Shown in pieces: positions 46,262 through 57,260 of a stretch of 64,000 bases of DNA. The notes beneath the pieces are model-generated. The model had not been told where the DNA came from. It did no database searches and saw only the letters and a list, made by a program, of their open reading frames with translations. The translations under genes and the position numbers were made by a program. Each line of letters begins with the position of its first letter. Positions within the stretch are counted from its first letter, which is position 1. This DNA comes from Batillaria attramentaria (taxonomy: Eukaryota; Mollusca; Gastropoda; Batillariidae), in the NCBI GenBank assembly GCA_018292915.2, contig JACVVK020000086.1, forward strand, positions 1,348,501 through 1,412,500, written 5' to 3'.

Positions 46262-46262
<1 letters not shown>

Positions 46263-48540
46263 AGCTGCTTTCTTTTCTTCTCTTTTTTGAAAATTTCATA
46301 CTGTATTTTTTCCCCTTTCCTTTCAGAACTGACGGCTGGAAAGACAATCAACTAAAGCTGGTCTCAAAGCGAGTGCTGGTCGATAAGTGCACGCCATAAA
46401 CCCGGCGGGCGCGTAACACCGAAGAGGACATACAAGTCAGTGTCAACGTGTGCATACCATTAGTAATGTTGAAATTAAACCCCACAACAACCTGTTGCTG
46501 CCGTCACAGCTAGTATACCAAGAACAGGACGGACATGAATTTACGACGAATTCATGCAAAGTGCCCCCCAAAACAATCTGCCTGCTCACAAAGTTTGTTG
46601 TGACACCAAATAATATTATTCACAAACTGACACCTACCTGTCTCGACCACCAGAATTCAGCGCACATCATGACAGAAATTCATTGTCAGTTTTGTAGTGT
46701 GTGTTAACAAAAATGTCAGCTGAAATCGAATAAAAGAAAACCAAAACCAGACTTTGGATTTCCACAAAATTTTGCTGTAAGCTCTATTCAACGGCACAAC
46801 TATTTGAAAATAAAAACAAAAAAAACTTCAATCAAACGGCCGGGAATAAATCATTGGTACACAGTAAAGCAGTACTGCGTAAGTTCTGTCAAACAGAGAA
46901 GTAATGTTTAGTGTACTGTGTACAGGAATGTGTAAGATTGGGATTGGCCAAGCTTGTTGTTCTGTTGTTTAGCTTTGTTTGTTGTTGTTGTTTTGTTGTG
47001 GGTTTTTTGTTTTGTTTTTGTTGGTGTTTTTTTTTTTTTTTTTTGGGGGGGGGGGGGTGTTTGTTTTGTTGTTGTTGTTTTTTTGGTTTTTTTTTTTTTT
47101 GGGGGGGGGGGGGGTGTTGGTTGTTTTCCTCAAACGTGGAGAGGGGTTAATAATTAAGTGGAATGGGCCCGGGGTGGGGAGAACTGGCGTCAACTGGAAT
47201 TTCAACAAACGGAAGGTTTTTTCCCTTTTTGTTTTACATTTTGACACTTCATCAGAACGGACAACTACAGTCTGAACTGTTTCGGTTACTCCCTCCTTCC
47301 AGCTAGTGTCACCTCCCCTCCACCATCACCAAGTTTTGGTACAAGTGCACTGGGTGACTGGGTCCAAACTGTGCAACTCAGTAAGGGAAACCGACATTTA
47401 AACGATATTCCACCAATACATCTAACTGAAATGGCCTACGTGACGAATCGCACATTCAGCCAGCTTGCCTACTTCAGTCACGGCGGAGGTGAAACTGTGC
47501 GAAACCTCTTGTACTAATAAAAACAATGGAGGGTACATCAAAACTATCACCAAATCCAAAGGAAGGACGACAGATTTTCCCCGGCACCTTTTCCGGCCAG
47601 TGACCTGGCCACAATTATCCAAGCTAACTGATCAACACTCAGCCATTCAAAGATAAGCAAATTATTCTAATTTGACGTTTGCAAATCTGGAAACTGCCGA
47701 TGCAATCTCAGGGCTTTTTCCTTCACAACCACTATTATGTATAACCACGCCCCCTCTCTAAAGCCCCCCTCCCCCACACCCACCCCCGACCGCCAAAAAA
47801 AAAAATCCAGTACGCAGAGAGGCGTGCGCACATTATGTGCGCGTGCACGCAGTATGATTCAGAAAAAAAGAAGTTTGGAAAAAAGTCTACCCTGACGCTC
47901 ACACTCGAAAGAGCACGGGAGGGATCAGTTACCGAAGCGGGAGAAATCTCTCTTCCGTGCAGCTGCTTCTCGCGAATGCTCGGGCAAAATCAATCATTGT
48001 TAGCCCCCACTTCTGCTCCAGCCGCTCCAGTTCAGCAGACCATTTTCTCCCGACTTCTAACCTAGATTGCTAATGGCGAGTTGTTTTGTCGTCTTGCTTT
48101 GGGGGTTAAAGAAGTGGCGCCTCTGGTCCTTAGTCTAGCGCACGGCAATGTATGACAGGACACTTCCTTCTTCTGTAATTTTTTTTTCCTTCTTTGGTCA
48201 ATTTGTGAATGGGTTACGTGCCGAGGGACAGGCTGTCATGTACATACACATTCCCTGCCCAGGAACTAAGTGCATTGTGCATGACAAAGCTTTCATACAG
48301 TTTCCTTGTTACAAGTTCCAAAGTCCAAAATAACCTGTACCTAAACTACGCTATCGACCCCAACTACCTCCTCCAACGACCCGGTAACCCCCCCCCCCCC
48401 CCCCCCCAATCTATTTACATCGTTTTCCAACTTTCCGTTCTAAGCAGTTTTAAAACATTGACACGGATTTCAATCTGACTAGTTCAGCTATGGCCGTTTT
48501 ACAGCACAGGTGACTTAACCTTCCACGTGTCCTTAGAAAA

Positions 48541-49433
48541 TTGGGTGGGTAGGTGTTTGGGAGTGTAAGGTCCTTTTCCACCAGGTACGGGTGACATCAA
48601 AGACAGGGCAACGAGAACTAGAGAACTAGAGAGGCAAAAGCTTCCATGGCTCCCTTGTGACATGAGTCAGGGTCATTCAAAAGAGTATGTTTCAGTGTAA
48701 AAATCTTATCACTATCATCAAGCCAAGTAAGGTGTCTCTGGTGTTCTTAGTTCCTGGCGATTGGTGCCTCAGCTGTTTGTAGATTCTGAGAAAATGCCAA
48801 TGTTAAGGTTTACTGCGGAAATGTGGAAAATAGCTTGTACGGCCTTGACCTTGACACAAGGCCAACGAATACATGTATATCGGTAAAGTTCTTATCCACG
48901 TCTATCATCAGGCAAAGTTTAAAACCTCTGGTGTTTGTAGATTCCAAGAAAATGCCAATGTAAAATTTTCAAACTGATAGCTTTAGTGCCCTTGACCTTG
49001 AGCCAAGGTCATTTAAAATGATAAATTTTGAAAGGTCTTATGGCTGTCTATCAGCATGCCAAGCTTGGTGCCTCTGCTGTTTGTAGATTCTGAGAAAATG
49101 CCAATGTTAAGGTTTACTGCGGAAATGCGGAAAATAGCTTGTACGGCCTTGACCTTGACACAAGGCCATTTAATACATGTGTATCTGTAGTTCTTATCAA
49201 AGTCTATCATCCTGCAAAGTTTAAAACCTCTGGTTCTAGTAGACTCCAAGAAAATGCCAATGTAAAATTTTCAGACAACTTTAATGACTTTGACCTTGAG
49301 TCAAGGTCATTCAACATGACAAATTTTGAAAGGTCTTATGGCTGTCTATCGGCATGCCAAGTTTGGTGCCTCTGCTATTTGTAGATTCTGCCAATGTTAA
49401 GGTTTTGCGCGCGCACACACACGCAGGCACACG

Positions 49434-49499
<66 letters not shown>

Positions 49500-49668
49500 T
49501 ACACACACATGGACAGACAGACGACGGCGGGTTATTACACAGACTACCACTGTTAAACAAGGGAGCCAAAAAGGCCAGCACAAATATATTTGGCCCCAGC
49601 TGGGATTCTAACTTCACGACCCGAGCATTGAAAGTCCAACGCTCTACCATTTGGTTATCCTGACTCCC
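48541..49668 (-). mobile_element. tRNA-derived SINE split by insertion of element copy C
   Basis: The left part (48541-48615) matches the SINE body of 3200-3300, from GGGTGGGTAGGTGTTTGGGAG to GGGCAACGAG. The right part (49568-49668) resumes with AAAAAGGCCAGCAC and the tRNA-like head, including the B box. Intact relatives read CAACGAGAAAAAGGCC without a break, so the insertion point is between CGAG and AAAAAGG. Confidence 0.85.
48624..49567 (+). mobile_element. CCTTGACC repeat element, copy C, nested in a SINE
   Basis: It carries the left end (AACTAGAGAGGCAAAAGC), the GGCTCCCTTGTG inverted repeat, fewer core units than copies A and B, a (CA)n tract (49416-49497) and the right end CAAGGGAGCC. 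Two near-identical adjoining units (48770-48850 and 49066-49150) suggest internal duplication. The perfect TGACCTTGAGTCAAGGTCA is at 49291-49309, and CCAAGGTCA is at 49003-49011. A duplicated AACTAGAG precedes the left end at 48616. Confidence 0.88.
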
Positions 49669-52164
49669 AGCCTAGGGCATGAAATCAGAACAAACCTGTA
49701 TAACACAGTTCGGGTATACATGTAGATGCATTATTTTAAAAACGTGAAGAATAACACGAGGCTAAAGAGAGGGAGAGACTGACTGAAACGTTTATTGCAG
49801 GATAAAACGTATAGGCGGCACTGTCTATCTTACAAGCTGTAAGAGAGAGAGAGAGTGTAAAATTAATGAGGAGACCAAGAAAGTTACCCCTGTCTTCGCT
49901 CGAAATTTCCCGACCATTACAGACGCTACCCCCTCCCCCTGCCGCTGAGCTACAAATGTCAAACGAGGCCGTCGACTGGAACCTGTTGTCAGTGGGAGCG
50001 CAGGTGAGAACTCACCTGCAACACTCGGCACTACGTGCTGCTACTAGCTGGCAGCGGAAAAGAGAGGCTGGGGAGGGGGAGGGGTGTTGGTGGGGGGGGG
50101 GGGGATGGAAAGAGCTGAGGACAAAGACAAAGCCGTAAAAATGATGCCGGTGGACGCCAGAGAAACCAAAGTCAAAATGGCTTAAATGGGTAGCAACTGG
50201 AACCGACAAGCGTGAATTTCGTGAAACTTCCAATGTCGTGGTTCACTTTGTAAAGCTGACTTCTCGTTGTATGGTACCGACACCAATGATGTAAAATCAT
50301 TTCGCCACATAAAAAAAAAACCAAGTAGGTAACCCGGCGTCAAAGGAAATGGCGGGCGGGGGCGGGGGGGAGGGGGGGATAGCACTGATGTGAGGCCGGT
50401 AAGGGGCCACGTCAGACGGACGGAGGTCTACAGTAAAACTACGCTAGAAACGTGATTCCATGGTGATTCTCACAGAAATACGAAAATCTTGCTTCGAGTC
50501 GGTGTAGGAAGTGGTTTCATGTGTCTACGAGAGAACACATGCAGACGCATTCCACGAGCACAAAAACATCTCTCACACGACGAAGCCCTCGAGACTGAAC
50601 TACCGGTAGTCGGTGGGTGTGGCTGAGCGCATGGAAGCGATTTCTTCCTCGTGATAAAAGCATGTCAGTGAGCCCGGTCATGAATCTAGGAAATGTTTCC
50701 GCACTCCGAGTCCTACACGGCCCGGGTATGGGCTGGAGACAATCAAACCCTAAACTGACACATAGCATAATGTAACACTACCACTGAGTAATGAGTACTC
50801 AGTCACTGAGTGACTTCGAATACACTGAACTGGATAGCGACAGCGAACAGTACACGGCGGTTCAGGAACGAACTGAGTGTTTTGCGCCTTTCTCTTGAAA
50901 TCACAGGAGAGGAAAGACAATGGAAGAAAGCCGATAGTTTTAGACCCTAAATACGCCCCCCCCCCTCCCCCGGGAGATTTTTTTTTTTTTTTTTTACTAG
51001 GCATCCCGGCCGCTCAACGATTCAACTGAAACAGATCCCTGGCGTTTAATTCCTGGAGTAGAATGAAAGGTAAGGCACTGCCAGATCTCTGGAAGATTTG
51101 TCATGAGCATCACAGCCATAGGCTGGTCGGCCATGGATTTCCGCAATGAGCGGTAGCCAAAAGGCGGGTTTGCCGGTTTGTGACACGGTTGGGTGTATCA
51201 GTACTGATATACATCTCCGTCTTTCAACTGAAGCACTGCAGATGCCTGAAGTGATACACCAGGCTCCTGTTTTACAATATTTTAAAGACAATTGTGTGGA
51301 ATGACGTCAACCATCGGCCCCTAAAAATGCCAAGCAGCCCCAAAAAGCCCTCGCCCAAGTCTCCCAATTCAGTAACCTTTCCGATGGCGCGAAGCTGCGC
51401 GTGCCAAGATCCTGCTCGCCTGGCCTGCTGGGAAATAAACGGCCGTTCTGGCAGAGCTGCAGCTTCACGGTTGCCTGGCAGCAGAAAAATCTCCCTAGCT
51501 TCTGCCCAGCGGCTCGGAACAAGTAGATGAAGGCGGAGAAAGGGGGGGGGGGGGGCGACAAGGGGCTGTCAGCGCTGGCAGTACACACATTCTTCACGGC
51601 CAGAATGTTCGTACACATCAGGAAAATCAGAGAGTTTTCTCTGCAGGGAAAATGTGCCACTTCCCTCGCTGGTGACTGACCAGTACGGAACATGTGTTTC
51701 CTTCCACATCGCCATCACCCCCACCCCGATCCCCCTTCCAAAGTAAACTTTACCAATGTTCATCCTTTCAATTGTGGTTTTATCCCTGACTAGACAGTGC
51801 TGTCCAACTATCAAATGAATGTTTAGGCGACCACAATCTCGAAAGGGAACTTGTACAAGAGAACACAAGATTGCCGCTGACATTTCCACTGCAGCATTTC
51901 AAGTTTTGTCTTTCAGTTTCAATCAACAACAATTCATTCCTTGCCCCTACCAAAAATGTACAAATTCTTCTTCACTTGATTTCAACTTTGTAATAGAGCA
52001 GACTCACCCCTACACATTACCCACTTGTTTTTTTTACAGCTTCCAAAAAATGCACATCCAGAAATCTCTTACCTGTGTTCTGCGGTGTTATCAGTGCAGA
52101 GCCCGACCCACTCGTTCATGAAGTTATGACGCCAGCCATCAGTGAAAGCACACTTCACCGCTCT

Positions 52165-52165
<1 letters not shown>

Positions 52166-52213
<48 letters not shown>
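52166..52213. repeat. (AC)n microsatellite
   Basis: Uninterrupted dinucleotide run. Confidence 0.95.
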
Positions 52214-52218
<5 letters not shown>

Positions 52219-55120
52219 AGTGGATCAATATACAATAAGAGAAGCGAGGAAAGATTGTATAAATTTTATCAGTTGATTTATGCTAAACATTTTAACAACT
52301 GCAATCAATCAACACATGATGAGCGCGGGGTAGGGGGTTGGTGGTACATGGATTACTTCTCCACATACTAGAATAATGCTGCCTATGGGCGGGTCAGATC
52401 CACACAAAACTTGACTGCAGACGTTGACGCTAGTGAGTAACCTACGTGACGTGCTCACTGATCGCCGACTGACCACGTTCAAGGCTTACAAGCACTGTTA
52501 GTGGTAGTGGTGGATAACAATCAATACATAATTATCACTAAACTGTAGAGGGTGTAACATTATACTATTTTAGCATAAATATCAAACAGTCCTGCCTGCT
52601 AATATGTCGCGACAAGTTTGTACACAAAGCTTTATTCTTTTAGTGTGTGTTTAGGAAAAAAATTGGCTCAACCACCCTCCCGCCCACCTCACAACCCACC
52701 ACTCAAACGTCACCCATTATCACAGACAGGCAAACTTACTACCTATGAAACAGAACGGATAAATGAACACGAATCTCCCAAACACAAAACATCAGAAAAT
52801 CCAGTGCACAAGACAGCACCACGACAAAGCCACGTCTGCCATCACGTACGCACGACAGCTTCGCGTCTAGCATTGACTCCACGTCACACGATCTTCACTC
52901 TGGCTTGTAGCTGTACCCACACAATGCCCCCGTGACTCCCTACAACAATGGTCGCCTGTCGTTTCAGGGATGGTTCCAATTTCTGGGGGGTGAACCCTAA
53001 AATTGGTTCCCAGCCAGCCAAGCATCGCTCATTAGGATTCTGCACGGGTCCAAAAACCTCTGAAGCCTAACCGCAACTTTACGGTCCACCGACTCTGTTA
53101 ATGGTCTCGGTTTCACAAGCAGGCGACAGGAAAAGGTAAAATATTGCAGATCTGATATGGATGTGACCATGCATACAAGGCAACCACTGACTGTGACCCT
53201 CTGCTCTAAATACAATCCTCCTCTGATTGTAGTTTGTACCAAGGAACAGCTGATAAGGGTGGATGTTTTGTTTTACTTTGTTTTGCACACTGTACTGCTC
53301 AAGGATGCAGGGTTTGTGGGCTTAGTATGTGTGAAAGAGGCAACTAAAAAGCTGTAACCCGTTTTAGCCTTTTTCTTTAAAAAAACAAAAACAAAAACCA
53401 AACACACATTAAAGCGAATGAACACAGCACATGTTAAATTCTTGAAAAGCAAGTGGCAGTCAAATGGCAAATTTGATTATTTTTAAACTTGGAACATTTG
53501 AAATACATGTTATTTCTGTCACCTAAAATCAAACAGAAAGCAGATGTTGAACTATTTGTACAGCACAGTCACTAGTGGAACATGTCTCCCGACGCTATAA
53601 CGACCCACCATATCGAACCTTTCCTAAACCCCTAACTGCAGCCGGCAAGTCAGCATTGATCAGAAAACTGGGGAGGCCTCGGGTGTGACAGGGCATATTC
53701 AGGACGAGTGAAGCGGAACGGGCACTGACAAAAACTAATCCGTAACAAACCATGCACGACATGCAAGCCCTGTAAAGATGATATGCAGCGGCCTGTGGAG
53801 AGCAGCTGAGGGTGAAGTTTATTATGCGCTGCTCTGTACGTGTAAAATGAATGTGTAGATAGGGAGGATGTGTTGTGGACCAGTGTACATGTATGTATCT
53901 TAAAACAGCAGTGGGAAAGGGAAGGCACAAGAACATCAGTTTATGAACGTTACAGGCGCGAGATGAGGCTTGTGAAGAAACAGTTACCCTGCCAGTGAGA
54001 AATATTAGTCAGTATAAATGCTTAGAAATATGATTTTAAAAAAATTTAAAAATTTTTCACACTGACCGAAAAATAATAATCAACATTTCTTACTAGAGTT
54101 TGTCTTCAATAAATCAATAATTTTTAATATCAGTTTGGGTTTTTAGGTGCTGTTCTGTTGTTGGTCTTTTCTATTTATTTTTTTCATTTGGAGGGTAATT
54201 GTTTTCCTGTTTTTTTCACGTTTAGTTTTGTAGGGTTTTTTCCCTGTTCCAACTGAATCCACACAATGCTATCACGACTTCAAACACCATTCAGTCAGTG
54301 AGTCACCTGAATCAATACACTATTTTATGTGCACACATATATGCGTCAGTTTGGGCATGTAAAAAACTCCACAATGTAAGGTAAACAAACCTAAATATCT
54401 GCCTTTTTCGTAATTGTAGTGAATAAATCTCACCAGCAGGCAGTACACTGTACTACAGAAACAAAATGAGACTGTGTGACTGTTTGCTTTCCCCTCAGTA
54501 GCATGAGCACGCAGCGTGTGAAAAAATTACTTCTCCTTCATACATGTAACTGTAACAAGCCCAGCGCCTCTCACAGTTGTAGGTGTAATTTCTAAAGTAC
54601 CGCTAGTGCTGCGTTATGGGTCATGGGAGGTTGGGGTGTCATAAGGCCAAAGGTGTAGCATAAGGGGTAAAAAGTTAGGGTTAGCTGGGACACGCTAAAC
54701 ATGTTAATCATTTATTTTGACCTAATGCTTCTTTCTAAAGACTGAAAATCTGATGAAATCCCTACTATCAAAACCAACAGTAAAATCAAACCAGGAAAAT
54801 AAATGACACTGTCAATGCCATGCTGTATTTGATACAAGCTGCCCATTTATCAAGGTGACAATGTGTATTACTTTCTTAATCTTATGCTTCACAGATCTAT
54901 ACCAGTCAAACACCAATACATGTAATATGAAATCACACATGTATACAGAGGGGTGCCCAAACACATGCACTAAGTTACCTCTAATTGGCTAAAGTATGCT
55001 TGACTTTTTCGCTATGTGGTCAATAAGTGTATCAGTAATCTAGAAGAAAGTCATAATATATTCTTTGGGGCAGGGAATGAGTTGAGATTGAAAGAGAAAG
55101 GGCAAAACTTGACAGTCAGC

Positions 55121-55123
<3 letters not shown>

Positions 55124-55156
<33 letters not shown>
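55124..55156. repeat. (AC)n microsatellite
   Basis: Uninterrupted short dinucleotide run. Confidence 0.95.
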
Positions 55157-55158
<2 letters not shown>

Positions 55159-56358
55159 TTCAAACTGGCCAACAAAGACTGTGAACGTTATTCTTAGTGT
55201 ACTGTTAACTGTTGTACACTGTGCTTTTGTAATTTGAGTCTGTACAGAAACCTGTGTTTCATTCTGGCCTGAAAACTGAAATCTGCAGATACTCTGTTTT
55301 ATAAATATATATCAGTAACAAATGCCATTAAATCAACACTTCTTTTGTCAACACTGCTCAATTTTTGCACCCCACAACACAAATGAAAGCAACCCTCCCT
55401 TCAACATCAGATTCAACTCCACATGAACTGAACTGGCATAAGTAACTTAATCTGTCAGCCAGCAGCTTATTACAGAAATTGGCATCCTTAATACACACGG
55501 CAGCCGGATCTCTCCCTCACCTAAGCCTCACTTCCCACAGGGAGGAATCCAAAACAGCATTAATGCTAATCTGCATCTCTCCACACTTCCCTATTTACCA
55601 CCTTCCCCTGGTCTTAACACTGACTGGCATGTTTGTTCAAACATGAGTCTTGTGAATTCAGTCATTAGCTGCTTTCACAAGGGATCTTTTACAATATGTT
55701 GCTAAAGATTACATTTTCTTTCTCTTATTACACATTCTTTCCACCAGCTACCTATACATATGATGGTGAACATTCTCAATTACAGTGAAGAATTTTTAAA
55801 AAATTCCATCTACATTTACTTGCTGACAACTGAATGCTTCTCAATAAACTAGAGGTTATGCCAAGAACATAATCAAATACACATTTTGTCCTTGAAAAAA
55901 ATGAAATACCACTGGCAATAGTAGTCCGTCACATTTTTCTACTTTTTCATTTTTACTGTGGTGTTACACTGTTAACACAAGCAAGGGAATAGCAAAACGA
56001 AATATAAATACAGTCTGTAACATATAAATTAGGGGACTGTGTAGATCTGGAGGCCAATAAAATGTTTATACCTGTACCACATGTATCAACAATCGATGCT
56101 CATGCAGTTCTGATGTTCACTCCCCATTATATACTATGATTATTAAAGTCATCAAACATTAGGGTTAACAATAACATAAAGAACTGAAAGAAAAACACTG
56201 AATCCTGCCAAATCTGGAGGTGTCATAGATAAAACTAAAAAAAAGAAAAAGAAAAAAAAAAGACTATAACAGACATGAAAAGTACATGTTTCCCTCTGTG
56301 AAGCAAATGCTGAAATATCTTGAGCCACAGCATTCACATACACATTCCCTGTGATGCC

Positions 56359-56361
<3 letters not shown>

Positions 56362-56401
<40 letters not shown>
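56362..56401. repeat. (AC)n microsatellite
   Basis: Uninterrupted dinucleotide run. Confidence 0.95.
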
Positions 56402-56403
<2 letters not shown>

Positions 56404-56799
56404 ACACAAACATAGGGAGATTGGAGAGAGACATGTTATCTTTTGGCATAGTGATCTGGCTCATTATTCAAGAACAACTGAGAAAGGTAAACAATCTTGT
56501 CTTCGCTTACACATTCATCCAACACTTGCGATGACACTCCTAAGGCCCCTTTCCATCTGAATCTGTGTGCTCGTTCCGCGCCTATAAACAAAAGAGCCAA
56601 ACATCCCATTGTTCAGACGAAAAGCGACTGTACTAGGCATCGATTCGTGATTTAAAACCCCTTCGGTTGCGTACAGGCAAGCAAACCGAAACTACGTACC
56701 CTATGTAGCAGCTCACGCATGACGGTGGTTTACAGAGCGTGGCCTTAGAAAACCAACGAGGCATGAAATGACAGTCTCTCTTCAGTGATCATCGCCAGC

Positions 56800-57260
56800 C
56801 ATTCTTCCGGAACGTGAAGCCGTCTGCTTCGCTTTTGCAGACGATCTCTCGATTATTCAGAGTGACACCCCCTCCTTGCACACTAGACCAACGACGACGC
56901 GTCGCCTGGCAAGAGAAAAAGAGGAGCACCTACCGCCATGTTGCATTGTTCTCGCGGGAGAATTTTAGGGAAACGACGTGCCTGGCTGACTCTTCATTCT
57001 GTGGAGCTAGGGAGGGCAGGCAGGCGGGTCACCTTGTTCGGCAGAACAAATACAACGTCGGTCTCACAGGTGCGCGCCATGTTGCCTCGACAGTCTGCGC
57101 AACACAATTTGCGCATTGTGACGTCACGAAGAGCAAACTTGGGATTTGGCCGTGTCGCTCATCTGTGGCATGCGATGCGAAGGGCGAGGGTGAAAACTAG
57201 AGAAGCTCAACACCCAGTTAGCGGTCAGATATCAACGGGAAAATCAGTCTTAGAATCGTA
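56800..57260. promoter_or_regulatory. CpG-rich promoter-like island
   Basis: A marked local rise in CpG in an otherwise AT-rich area. It contains two GCCATGTTG sites (about 56935 and 57077; YY1-like on the reverse strand), TCTCGCGGGA (about 56949), two TGCGCA-type half-sites (about 57098-57117) and a perfect cAMP-response palindrome, TGACGTCA (about 57119-57126). There is no TATA box. This is the usual set for a broad CpG promoter. A minus-strand donor, ATGGCG|gtaggt, lies inside it. No gene body can be assigned; a distant Pax first exon is one option. Confidence 0.45.

Larger units (their letters stand above)
38353..48540. other. gene-free region with dense simple repeats
   Basis: No exon can be supported. 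Poly-C runs occur near 38732-38750, 42908-42922 and 48390-48407, and T-then-G runs at 47027-47114. A minus-strand donor-like CCACAG|gtaaaa lies at 41595. A GC-rich patch at 44440-44840 is open in several frames on both strands, but none has family character. Confidence 0.4.
49669..56790. other. gene-free region
   Basis: No exon can be supported. Simple repeats are listed separately. A minus-strand donor-like CACAG|gtaaga lies at 52073. Positions 53960-56450 are AT-rich, with few repeats and no long frame. G and C runs occur near 50091-50105, 50355-50379, 50956-50971 and 51541-51555. Confidence 0.4.

Noticed and set aside
46911..47275. Frames of Phe/Gly/Val over 46911-47275
   Set aside because: Produced by T and G homopolymers.
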